Positions 51,039 to 59,076 of a stretch of 64,000 bases of DNA are shown here, in pieces (position 1 is the first letter of the stretch; every line of letters starts with the position of its first letter). Both the position numbers and the translations under genes were made by a program. The notes below the pieces were generated by a model. The model saw nothing but the letters and a program-made list of their open reading frames with translations, was not told where the DNA came from and did not search any database. Source of the DNA: DASXKD01 sp963734725 (GTDB lineage: Bacteria > Actinomycetota > Actinomycetes > Streptosporangiales > Streptosporangiaceae); contig CAVTIX010000025.1 in the NCBI GenBank assembly GCA_963734725.1, forward strand, positions 213,997 through 277,996. The letters run 5' to 3'.

Positions 51039-52091
51039 TCAGCAGGACGGCACACTGCCGCCTGCCGCAAGAGCCTTGAGGTCATGCATCGCACCGGCCA
51101 GGGTGTAGACCTTGACGAGCCGCAGCCCTTGCGGCACCGCCCCGGCGGTGTTGGGGCAGTTGCTCGCGGGGGTGAGGAAGATGGTCGCGCCGGCCGCGCG
51201 CGCAGCGGCCATCTTCTGCTGGATGCCGCCGATCGGGCTGACGGCGCCGTTGGCCGCGATCTCCCCGGTCCCGGCGATGAACCGGCCGCCGGTCAGGCTG
51301 CCCGGGGTCAGTTTGTCGATGATGCCGAGGGCGAACATCAGCCCGGCGCTGGGGCCGCCGATGTCGCCGACGCTGATCTTGACCTGGAATGGGAACCGGT
51401 AGCTCTCGAGCACGCGGATCCCGACCACGGCGTTACCGTTGACGTTCGCGGTCTTCAGCCGGAACGTGTGGGTAACGCCCTTCCGGTTGACCGTCAGCAC
51501 GACCGCAGCGCCGGGCGCGTGCGCCCTGATCAGTGTGCCGACGGGGGTCTTGCAGGTCACTGGCTTGCCGTCTACGGCGGTGATGACGTCGCCCTGGTGC
51601 AGCGCTCCGGCCGCAGGCATGCCGGCCTGGACGTAGTTGACCGTGTCCACGGTGCGGAACTTGATGCCGAGCTGGCATAGCGCGGCCGCCTGGGCGAGCT
51701 GCTGCGAGCCGACCATCTGCTGGGTGTCCGCGCGCGTCACCTGCTGCTGGGTCTGGTTCGTCCCGAACAGTTCTTCCTGTGGGACCACCGCCTCGTGCGG
51801 GGTCAGCCAGCCCTGCAGCGCGGTGAAGAGGTTGAGGGAGTCCGCGGGGCCGCCCTGGTAGGCCACCGTAACCAGGTTGAGGTGCCCGTTGGTGGGATAG
51901 GTGTGGTGCCCGGTGATCTGGATCAGGTCCTTCCCGCCAGGCTGGGCACTGAGCGTGTTCAGCGTGGGGCCGGGGAACAGGATGACGTAGGGCACCGGGA
52001 TCAGGGCCGCCGCCAGCACGGCGGCCGCGATCCCGGCCACCGCGAGCAGCAGAGTGAGCTGGCGGCGGGTCGCCGGAGCCACTTTAGGCAC
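51039..52091 (-). CDS. PDZ and Lon-like (S16) membrane protease
   Basis: 350 aa. One N-terminal membrane helix (about 12-35), PDZ-like region about 145-225 (AGALHQGDVITAVDGKPV), and a Lon-type proteolytic domain about 240-345 with catalytic Ser in GGPSAGLMFALG and Lys in GGIQQKMAAA. Secreted-side protease of the YlbL family. Overlaps the moaE stop by 8 bases. Confidence 0.94.
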   Translation of the reverse strand: MPKVAPATRRQLTLLLAVAGIAAAVLAAALIPVPYVILFPGPTLNTLSAQPGGKDLIQITGHHTYPTNGHLNLVTVAYQGGPADSLNLFTALQGWLTPHEAVVPQEELFGTNQTQQQVTRADTQQMVGSQQLAQAAALCQLGIKFRTVDTVNYVQAGMPAAGALHQGDVITAVDGKPVTCKTPVGTLIRAHAPGAAVVLTVNRKGVTHTFRLKTANVNGNAVVGIRVLESYRFPFQVKISVGDIGGPSAGLMFALGIIDKLTPGSLTGGRFIAGTGEIAANGAVSPIGGIQQKMAAARAAGATIFLTPASNCPNTAGAVPQGLRLVKVYTLAGAMHDLKALAAGGSVPSC

Positions 52092-52506
52092 TGCCCACCC
52101 ATTCGCTGGACCCGTCGCCGAACCACTGGCGCTTCCAGATGGGCACCTCGTGCTTGAGCCGGTCGATCAGCGTCCGGCACGCATCGAAGGCCTCCGCGCG
52201 GTGCGCGCAGGACACGGCGACCACAACGGCGAGGTCCCCGATTTCCAGGTCCCCGGTGCGGTGCACCGCGGCCAGCGCGTGCACCTCGAAGTCGGCTGCG
52301 ACCTTCTCGGCGACCCGGCGCAGTTCCGTGGCCGCCGACGGGTGCGCGCTGTAGGACAGGCGGGTCACCTGGCGGCCGTGGTCGCTGTCGCGGACCGCGC
52401 CGGCGAACAGGGCGATGCCGCCCGCGCCGGGATCACTCACGGCGGCCCGCAGTTCGTCCACGGACAGCGGCTCGTCGCGCAGGTCGGCCAGCCGGATCAC
52501 TTCCAC
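52084..52506 (-). CDS. moaE: Molybdopterin synthase catalytic subunit MoaE
   Basis: 140 aa from GTG 52506 (GTG 52500 and 52536 are alternatives). MoaE signatures: GGIALFAGAVRDSDHGRQVTRLSY, AAVHRTGDLEIGDLAVVVAV, AHRAEAFDACRTLIDRLKHEVPIWKRQ with the active-site Lys residues. Uses the MoaD thiocarboxylate to build molybdopterin. Other moa genes are not in this window. Confidence 0.93.
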   Translation of the reverse strand: MEVIRLADLRDEPLSVDELRAAVSDPGAGGIALFAGAVRDSDHGRQVTRLSYSAHPSAATELRRVAEKVAADFEVHALAAVHRTGDLEIGDLAVVVAVSCAHRAEAFDACRTLIDRLKHEVPIWKRQWFGDGSSEWVGSA

Positions 52507-52668
52507 GCCAGCAACCGTACCCGGACCTGTTACCACATCGGGCGGTACGCGCTCCGGCCGGGGTGCCCCGCCGCGGGCGCCCCCTGTTCGTGGCGGCCCC
52601 GCCCGCGGCGCGTCCCGCCCACCCGGCGCCCTGCCCGCGGCGCGTCCCCGCTCACCGCGGCGGCTCGG

Positions 52669-53754
52669 TCAGGCGCCTCGCTTACGGCTGCGTACCGCGC
52701 GCACCACCGCCGCGGTGCCGATCACCGCGACCGTGGCGCCCGCCGCAGTGATCGTCACTTCCTTGCTGGGCAGGCGGCGCCCGGCCGCGCGATGGCTGGC
52801 CCTGGCCTCCATCACGGCCTCGAGCACCGTGGCGTTGTCGTACGCGGGGCGCCAGCCGGCCGCGCGAAGCGTCTGGCAGTCCACCACCCACGGATAGACC
52901 TGGTACTGCAGGTCGTTCGCCGGGGCCGGGGTGATGCCCATCCGGTGCAGCCGCTGTGCGGTGCCAAACGTGAGGCTGGCCGGCAACTCGATCCGGCGCA
53001 GCCCGCTGATTCGTTCCACGTCGTCCCGTTCCAGCCAGCCGTCGCAGCCCACCGCGAACGCCCCGGTCACCTCAGCGGAGATGGCCAGCTCCAGCGCGCC
53101 GATCAGGTCGTTGACGTGGCAGAACTGCCAGCGCGGGGAGGCGCCCTTCACGGTGAGCAGCCGCGCGGAGTCGAAGTGCCGGGCGGTCAGCGAGTCGGCG
53201 GACCCGTCGAACAGCGCCGCCGGGCGCACGACGGTGACCGACAGCCCCGGATGGACCCGCGGCGAGCGGCGCGCCAGGTGCTCGATCTCCAGCAGGTCCC
53301 CGGCCACGCTGCCGTCCGGGTCGGCGCGCAGCGGCGCGGACTCGTCGAGCGGGACCGGGTTGTCCGGCCGGGCGCCGTAGACCATGGCGCTGGTGACGAG
53401 GATGACGCGGCCGACCCGGCCGGCCGCCGCCGCGGTCAGCACGGTTTGCGCCGCCCGCACGTTGTAGGCACGGCGGGCCCGGTAGTCGGTGTTGACGGAG
53501 GTGTCCAGGTCGGTATGGACCAGCACGTCCACGCCGGCGAGCCGGGCGGCCAGCGCCGGGTCCCGCACGTCGGCCAGACGCCAGGTCACGCCGGCGACGT
53601 CACCCCGGTGCTCGTCGATCGCGATGACCTTGCTGACCCGCTCCGATCCCGCCAGGTAGGCCGTCAGCGCGTGCCCGAGCCCGCGCGCGGCCCCGGTGAC
53701 GGCAACGGCCGGCGCAGTCCGCCCCTGGCGAACCTGGGCCTGTGCGGTGCTCAA
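52669..53754 (-). CDS. NAD(P)-dependent epimerase/dehydratase with C-terminal anchor
   Basis: 361 aa. Extended SDR: VTGAARGLGHAL nucleotide motif, ADVRDPAL, catalytic-type Ser/Tyr in VTSAMVYGARPDN (no clear YxxxK Lys). A C-terminal membrane helix (about 333-352) is unusual for the class. Reaction unknown. It faces the DUF2342 gene, as in other actinomycetes. Confidence 0.86.
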   Translation of the reverse strand: MSTAQAQVRQGRTAPAVAVTGAARGLGHALTAYLAGSERVSKVIAIDEHRGDVAGVTWRLADVRDPALAARLAGVDVLVHTDLDTSVNTDYRARRAYNVRAAQTVLTAAAAGRVGRVILVTSAMVYGARPDNPVPLDESAPLRADPDGSVAGDLLEIEHLARRSPRVHPGLSVTVVRPAALFDGSADSLTARHFDSARLLTVKGASPRWQFCHVNDLIGALELAISAEVTGAFAVGCDGWLERDDVERISGLRRIELPASLTFGTAQRLHRMGITPAPANDLQYQVYPWVVDCQTLRAAGWRPAYDNATVLEAVMEARASHRAAGRRLPSKEVTITAAGATVAVIGTAAVVRAVRSRKRGA

Positions 53755-53819
53755 GGTGTGCCGCTCCCGGGATAACGTGGCTGGTGTAATCCTTCCATCC
53801 TGCCTGAGAGGTCACGGCA

Positions 53820-55217
53820 ATGCCTGATCGTCCCTTCGGCTTCGGCCCGCCGGGCGGTGGGCGGCCTGGCTCTGGCTCCTCGGGTTCGGGTTCTTCCGGC
53901 TCGGGATCCGGGTCTTCCGGCGGCCCACCGGATGAGACCGGCGGGGCGAGCCCCTTCGGCCCGCTGGGTGATCCGCAGCAGTTCGCCGACGCGTTGCGGC
54001 AGTTCGCCGACCTGATGTCCTGGCAGGGCGGCCCGGTGAACTGGGACCTGGCGAAGAACGTAGCGCGGCACACGGTGGCCGCCGAGGGCGACCCGAGCGT
54101 CCTCGACGTTGACCGCCACAAGGTCGTGGACGCGCTGCGGCTGGCTGACCTGTGGCTGGATGAGGCCACCAGCTTCAGCAGCGGGGTGCGCATCGCGGAG
54201 GCCTGGAGCCGGTCGGAGTGGGTCGAGGCCACGCTGCCGGTCTGGTCGAAGCTGTGCGACCCGATCGCCGACCGGGCCGTGGACGCGATGGGCAGCATGC
54301 TCGCCGAGGACCCCTCGGAGCTCGGCGGCGGTCTGCCCGGGGAGCTCACCGAGGCGTTCAAGGCGATCGGCGGCGGGCTGGCCGGCCTCGGCGGGATGAT
54401 GCGCCGCATCGGCGGGATGATGGTGGGCAGCCAGACCGGCGCGGCCGTGGGCGCGCTCGCCCGCGAGGTGGTCAGCTCCACCGATGTCGGGCTCCCGCTC
54501 GGCCCGGAAGGGACCGCTGCCCTGCTGCCGGCCGGGGTCGCCGCGTTCGGTGCAGGCCTGTCGGTGGACCCGGACCAGGTCCGGCTGTTCCTCGCGCTGC
54601 GGGAAGCGGCACACCACCGGCTGTTCGCGCACGTGCCGTGGCTGCGGGCGCATCTGCTCAGCGCGGTGGAGGACTACGCCAGGGGCATCACGGTGGACGC
54701 GTCGCAGCTGCGCGATGCCTTGCCGCAGATCGACCCGGCCAACCCCGAGGCCATTCAGGACGCGCTGTCCGGCGCTGCCCTTTTCCAGCCGGAGGACACC
54801 CCGCAGCAGAAGGCGGCGCTGAACCGGCTGGAGACCGCGCTGGCGCTGGTCGAGGGCTGGGTGGACACGGTGGTCGACGCCGCCGCGCGGGACCGGCTGC
54901 CGCAGGCCGGGGCGCTGGCCGAGGCGGTCCGGCGGCGCCGGGCCACGGGCGGGCCGGCCGAGCACACGTTCGCCACCTTGGTCGGCCTGGAACTGCGGCC
55001 GCGCCGGTCCCGGGAGGCCGCCACGATCTGGCGGGGCCTCACCGAGGCGCGCGGCGTCGAAGGCCGGGACGCGGTCTGGGCGCACCCCGACCTGGTGCCG
55101 ACCGCGGAGGACTTTGACGACCCGGACGGCTTTATCGCGGGCAAGCACGAACTCGACATGTCCGAACTAGAAGGCCCCGGACCCGAGGACGCGCCGGGCG
55201 AAGACGGCGCCGAATAA
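53820..55217 (+). CDS. Zinc-dependent metalloprotease-like DUF2342 protein
   Basis: 465 aa. Gly/Ser/Pro-rich first 45 residues, then the DUF2342 domain: DPQQFADALRQFADLMSW, GPVNWDLAKNVARHTV, and a metal-site-like LREAAHHRLFAHVPWL at about 258-274 (HExxH-related pattern E-x-x-H-H). The family is also described as associated with F420-producing genomes. Acts in the cytoplasm; no signal peptide. Substrate unknown. Confidence 0.9.
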   Translation: MPDRPFGFGPPGGGRPGSGSSGSGSSGSGSGSSGGPPDETGGASPFGPLGDPQQFADALRQFADLMSWQGGPVNWDLAKNVARHTVAAEGDPSVLDVDRHKVVDALRLADLWLDEATSFSSGVRIAEAWSRSEWVEATLPVWSKLCDPIADRAVDAMGSMLAEDPSELGGGLPGELTEAFKAIGGGLAGLGGMMRRIGGMMVGSQTGAAVGALAREVVSSTDVGLPLGPEGTAALLPAGVAAFGAGLSVDPDQVRLFLALREAAHHRLFAHVPWLRAHLLSAVEDYARGITVDASQLRDALPQIDPANPEAIQDALSGAALFQPEDTPQQKAALNRLETALALVEGWVDTVVDAAARDRLPQAGALAEAVRRRRATGGPAEHTFATLVGLELRPRRSREAATIWRGLTEARGVEGRDAVWAHPDLVPTAEDFDDPDGFIAGKHELDMSELEGPGPEDAPGEDGAE

Positions 55218-55223
55218 AGCCTT

Positions 55224-55363
55224 CGTCCACAGGCGGTGGGTAAAGGCGGGCCAGCCTAGACCGCCGTTGCGGCATCGGTAAGCCTGAAATTCACAGGTGT
55301 TTCCCCCGGATGTCCACAACAATCGGCCGGCCGCTCCCCAGCTTGTCCACAGCACTATCCACC
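55224..55363. other. Cluster of DnaA-box-like sites
   Basis: Four sites close to the actinobacterial DnaA box TTGTCCACA: TCGTCCACA (55224), ATGTCCACA (55310), TTGTCCACA (55343, exact) and CTATCCACC (55355), all on the same strand. They fill the gap between the DUF2342 and ThiF-like genes, which otherwise has no gene. May titrate DnaA or regulate the next gene. Confidence 0.45.
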
Positions 55364-55370
55364 GGCGTGG

Positions 55371-55399
55371 TTGACCTGCGCGCACGCCCTACTTAGTCT
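55371..55399 (+). promoter_or_regulatory. Promoter for the ThiF-like gene
   Basis: TTGACC (55371-55376), 17 bases, TAGTCT (55394-55399). Predicted transcript start about 55406, near an in-frame ATG at 55408. Confidence 0.6.
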
Positions 55400-55617
55400 C
55401 GACAGGGATGAGTCCCCGGGTGCGGGCCCTAGTCACCGCCGGGGAAGGGGGACTACTGGCCTTCGGGAACCGCTGGAGCGTGCCGCCCCGGTTCCCGCCC
55501 GGGGACTCGCCACATATCCCCGGAATGCCGGAAACAACACAGTGCGGCAATGGCGCCAGATTTCTTTGCGAAACGAAGACCGGCCAACTGTCCGACCGCC
55601 GCGCGAACATTCTTCTC

Positions 55618-56481
55618 ATGAGACCAGCGCTGAAACCGGGGCTGCTGCCGGTCTGGCGGAACCGGGACACCGTGCAAATCGGGATCGACCCGCGCCGTGC
55701 CGTCGCGCTGACCGGGATGCGGGGCGCCGACGTGCTGTTGCGCTTGCTGGACGGCAGCCGGGACCGGACCCAGGTACTGGCGGCGGCCAGCGATCTCGGT
55801 ATGGACGCCGCTGCCGCGGACCAGGTGCTCAGCCTGCTGATCGCGGCCGGGGCCCTCAGCGACCTCCCGGCGGGCAGGTACGGGACGCTCTCCGCCGGGG
55901 CACGCGCCCGGCTCGCACCCGAACTCGCCACCGCCGCCCTGGCCCGCGGGGACGCCGACGGCGGCGCCGCGACCCTGGCCCGGCGGCAGGCCGCCTGCGT
56001 GCGGGTGCACGGAGCGAGCCGGCCCGGGTTATGGATCGCCGGGATGCTCACCGCGGCGGGCATCGGCCTGGTGATCTCCACCGGTCCGGCCGCGGCCGGG
56101 GCAGGCGGACCCGGGCCGGGTGCGCCCGGCCCGGGCGTCCGCGCTGGCAGGCGCGGCGGGCGCCCGGCGGCCGGCGCGGATCGCGCGGCGCAGCGGGCGC
56201 GGGCCCCCCGGGCGCAGCCCCGGCGGCCCAGCCTCGTCATCCTGGCCGACAGTCACCGGCGGGAGCTCCCGGCCGCGCTGGCCCAGAAGCTGGTGCCGCA
56301 CCTGGCGGTTTCCGCGAGCGAGGCCATCGGCGTGGTGGGCCCGCTCGTCCTGCCCGGCCAGTCGGCCTGTCTGCGCTGCCTCGACCTGACGAGGGCTTAC
56401 ACTTTGCGGCATGCGTCTTCTAGCGCCAGCGCGGCTGTCCAGGCTGAAGGACGCCACCACAAGCATCGACACCCAGCTTAG
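55618..56481 (+). pseudogene. ThiF-like/TOMM-type protein, cut by a serine recombinase element
   Basis: From ATG 55618 (MRPALKPGLLPVWRNRDTVQ); an in-frame ATG at 55408 follows the promoter closely and could be the true start. Family-type sequence continues to ACLRCLDLTR (about 56391), a Cys-x2-Cys region normally followed by ~100 or more residues. Here it turns into unrelated sequence overlapping the recombinase start at 56411 and stops at 56481. The best reading is that an integrative element inserted into this gene; the 3' half would lie beyond the right edge. Family members bind leader peptides or adenylate partners. Confidence 0.72.
56385..56410. other. Likely left attachment junction (attL)
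   Basis: Homology to the ThiF-like family ends at CTGACGAGG and the recombinase starts 20 bases later. Serine integrase cores are short (2-3 bp), so the exact crossover cannot be fixed without the empty site or the right end. Confidence 0.45.
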
Positions 56482-57937
56482 CGAGATCGAGCGGTATGCC
56501 ACCGCGAACGGTCATGACCTGATCCCGGTCGCCCCCGACGTGGGCGTGTCCGGTGCGATCCCCATCCGCAAGCGGCCGGGCGTCGGCCCCTACCTGGTTG
56601 AGGAGCGCCTGGTCGAGTGGGACGGCATCATCGGCTACAAGATCGATCGCCTGTTCCGCAACCACCACGATTTCGTGACCTTCTACCACGATTGGTGCGA
56701 GCCGCACGGCAAGGTCATCATCTCGGTGGGCGAGGGCATCGACAGCTCCACCGACATAGGCAAGTTCATCATGGGCATCCTGGTGCAATTTGCCGAGTGG
56801 GAGCTGAAGAGGATGAGCCAGCGCCGGGGTGACGCCAAGCGCCGGCTGATCGCGCAAGCGTACTGGAATGGCGGGGAAGTCCCGTTCGGCTACATGCCGC
56901 TCAAGATGGGTGAGCATTTCGAGCTAGTGCCGCATCCAGAGAACGCGGAGATCGTCCGGGACATGGCGCGCTGGATCATCGCGGGCAAGTCCGCGAACGC
57001 CCTGGCCAAGTCCCTGAACGAGCGGGGTATCCTCACCGGTCAGGACAAGCCCTGGCGAACCCAGCAGGTCGGCCCGTTCCTCCGCAGCCCCCGGTTGCGG
57101 GGCTATGCGGTGGAAGGCCCGCGCGGAAAGCAGGTACTAGTACGCGGGGCTGACGGGATGCCCGTCCGCCGCGCGCCGATTATCGATGACGAGATGTGGC
57201 TGGCGCTCCAGGCGGCGCTGGACCGGAATGCCGGTAAGAAGAGTGCGGTGCATACCCGGGCATCCGGGTTGCTGGGGGTGGCCTTCTGCGCCCTGTGCGG
57301 CCGGAAGCTATACGCGGATGTGCGATCGGCCAGGCCCGCTCACGCCTACTACGTCTGCCCCGGGCGGCTGGAAGAGGGATGCCGGGCACGGTCGCTCCCC
57401 ATGGATGGCCTTGAGATGCTCGCCGCGTGGCTTTTCCTCGCCCAGGTCGGCCGCGTCGAGGTCCTCGAACGGGTCGCGGTGCTGGGTGACGATCACGCCG
57501 CAGCCAAGGCAGAAGTCGGGCGGCAGATTACCGAGCTGACGGCCGAGCGATTCCAGCGTGGCGTCGTGCACGAGAACTACGACCAGATGATGGCCAGCCT
57601 CCAAGCCGAGCACGCCCGGCTTGCCGCCCTGCCGCCGGAACCGCCGACGATAACCGAGCGGCCCACCGGCCAGACCTTCGCGCAACTGTGGCACGCATCC
57701 GATACTGAGGGCCGGCGGCAGCTCATGATGAGGGCCGGATTCCAGCTCCGCGTTGCCCGAACCGGTAACGCCGAACGCATCACGAACCGGAAGAAGCAGG
57801 CGGAAGCGAGAGAGGACCTGGAGCGCCCGGCTGGGCATGCTCTTGCTGGCGCTCGGCGTGCGGCAGATCCCCCGGGAGGACTGGCAAGCATTGCGGCGGC
57901 TGGTGCACCCGGACATGAACCTCACGGTCGCCTTTGA
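56411..57937 (+). CDS. Large serine recombinase/integrase, 3' frame altered
   Basis: 508 aa as read. Resolvase domain: catalytic Ser10 in ARLSRLKD, YKIDRLFRNHHDF and GEGIDSSTDIGKFIMGILVQFAEWE; recombinase domain about 150-260 (WNGGEVPFGYMPL, LNERGILTGQDKPW); zinc ribbon CALCGRKLY...CPGRLEEGC at about 298-325; then coiled-coil. After LERPAG the composition turns artificial. The other frame continues smoothly from LER into RLGMLLLALGVRQIPREDW, so one extra C at about 57826 has probably replaced the last ~84 residues. Confidence 0.92.
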   Translation: MRLLAPARLSRLKDATTSIDTQLSEIERYATANGHDLIPVAPDVGVSGAIPIRKRPGVGPYLVEERLVEWDGIIGYKIDRLFRNHHDFVTFYHDWCEPHGKVIISVGEGIDSSTDIGKFIMGILVQFAEWELKRMSQRRGDAKRRLIAQAYWNGGEVPFGYMPLKMGEHFELVPHPENAEIVRDMARWIIAGKSANALAKSLNERGILTGQDKPWRTQQVGPFLRSPRLRGYAVEGPRGKQVLVRGADGMPVRRAPIIDDEMWLALQAALDRNAGKKSAVHTRASGLLGVAFCALCGRKLYADVRSARPAHAYYVCPGRLEEGCRARSLPMDGLEMLAAWLFLAQVGRVEVLERVAVLGDDHAAAKAEVGRQITELTAERFQRGVVHENYDQMMASLQAEHARLAALPPEPPTITERPTGQTFAQLWHASDTEGRRQLMMRAGFQLRVARTGNAERITNRKKQAEAREDLERPAGHALAGARRAADPPGGLASIAAAGAPGHEPHGRL

Positions 57938-58091
57938 CCTGGAGCCCGACCTCGCCCGCCGATCCGAACTCGCGGCCCAGGGGCAACCGACCACTGTCCC
58001 GGACACCGCTGAACTCTGGCAGCAGGTGCTCGCACCCGGGAGTGCGCCGCAACCGGCCCGGCCGGTCAGGCGCGTCCGCGACGATGCTTAA
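57837..58091 (+). other. Displaced C-terminal part of the recombinase (or small ORF)
   Basis: 84 codons from ATG 57837 (MLLLALGVRQIPREDWQALR ... LWQQVLAPG). The sequence has normal protein composition and joins the recombinase frame after one-base correction. As a separate gene it would lack a ribosome site. Its end overlaps the convergent gntR gene by 26 bases. Confidence 0.55.
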
Positions 58092-58338
58092 CCGGCACCG
58101 CGAACATTCCCCGGCCCAGCTGAATGACGACCAGGCCCTCCTCGGTCAGCACCGCGACGGCCCGGCGGACAGTGACGCGGGAGACGCCGAACACTGTTTC
58201 CGCGAAGTCAATCTCGCTGGGGATTCTGCCAGTCAGCCGTCCAGCCCTGATTTCCTCCCGCAAAACCTCGTCTACCTGATCGCTCAGCAGGCGCGGGTCA
58301 TCGCGGCTAATGCGGCCAGTCCAGTCAGGCAAGGCCAC
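58066..58338 (-). CDS. GntR-type DNA-binding protein
   Basis: 90 aa, GTG 58338 with GGGAGA upstream. Only a winged helix is present: LLSDQVDEVLREEIRAGRL, GRIPSEIDFAETVFGVSRVTVRRAVAVLTEEGLV, then the wing IQLGRGMFAV. No effector domain. Convergent with the recombinase, so it probably controls the integrative element's functions (e.g. excision). Confidence 0.88.
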   Translation of the reverse strand: MALPDWTGRISRDDPRLLSDQVDEVLREEIRAGRLTGRIPSEIDFAETVFGVSRVTVRRAVAVLTEEGLVVIQLGRGMFAVPVKHRRGRA

Positions 58339-58366
58339 GCGATCTCCCTAAAGAACGCCGTGAAAC

Positions 58367-58386
58367 CCCCGTCGTCCACGGCGGGG
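58367..58386 (-). repeat. Hairpin before gntR
   Basis: CCCCGTCG-TCCA-CGGCGGGG, an 8-bp stem with one G-T pair. Similar in form to TnpB element right ends; might also act as terminator or leader structure. 58339-58505 has no gene. Confidence 0.35.
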
Positions 58387-58505
58387 TGATGATGCTATAC
58401 GACCTCTGACATGCCCGGACAGCGATCCAGGTCCTGAGTTGCCCCACGACAACCTGGAACGTCGCCGACCAACATCACGCCCGCACGAACTCGACCTGTT
58501 GCGAC

Positions 58506-58829
58506 TCAGCCGCCGTAGGCCCAGTGCGGGCCAGCCGCTGATGGAGGCGCCGTGGCCAGCACGGCGTTGCGGATCTCCTCTGATCTGGCCGGGAAGGTTG
58601 TGGCGTCCCGCCGGACATAGAACTCGACCGGCTTGTCCTTCTTGCCAGGCAGGGTGATGCCGTAGGGCGGGTTCGAGCCCGGTTCGACCGCGAGCACCAG
58701 GAGCATCTTGCCGCCCACGTCGTACTGGCGGACTTCAATAGCGGGTGATGGCGTGACGATCGAGCAAGCTGAGCCCCCCGCCGACAGCTTGATAGCGGCG
58801 CCCGGCACCTTCAGCGACTGCTCAGGCAC
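58506..58829 (-). CDS. AlbA_2-like domain fragment
   Basis: 107 aa from GTG 58829. The middle (GGKMLLVLAVEPGSNPPYGI ... FYVRRDATTFPARSEEIRNA) matches the second half of AlbA_2/schlafen-type putative DNA-binding ATPase domains. The first half of the domain is missing, so this is probably a remnant. 58830-59076 shows no gene. Confidence 0.55.
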   Translation of the reverse strand: MPEQSLKVPGAAIKLSAGGSACSIVTPSPAIEVRQYDVGGKMLLVLAVEPGSNPPYGITLPGKKDKPVEFYVRRDATTFPARSEEIRNAVLATAPPSAAGPHWAYGG

Positions 58830-59076
58830 TGTCCGAGGGCACTGTCATGCTGGTGGCTGCCATCGCTGGCGCGGATGCGCCGGTGCTCTGACCCGAATCC
58901 GCGAATAGCGCGGTGCGCTGATCCCGGTCTTCCTTGTTGATCTTGATATGTGCTCTTTTCGGTGCCGGGCATGCTCGTAGCCCGGGTGTCGTGCCGGGTT
59001 CGCGGTTGCGGGGCGTCCGGGCGGGCTGGCTGGCCAGGTGGGCCGGGGCAGGGAGACGGTGCTCAGGAGGGCGTGG

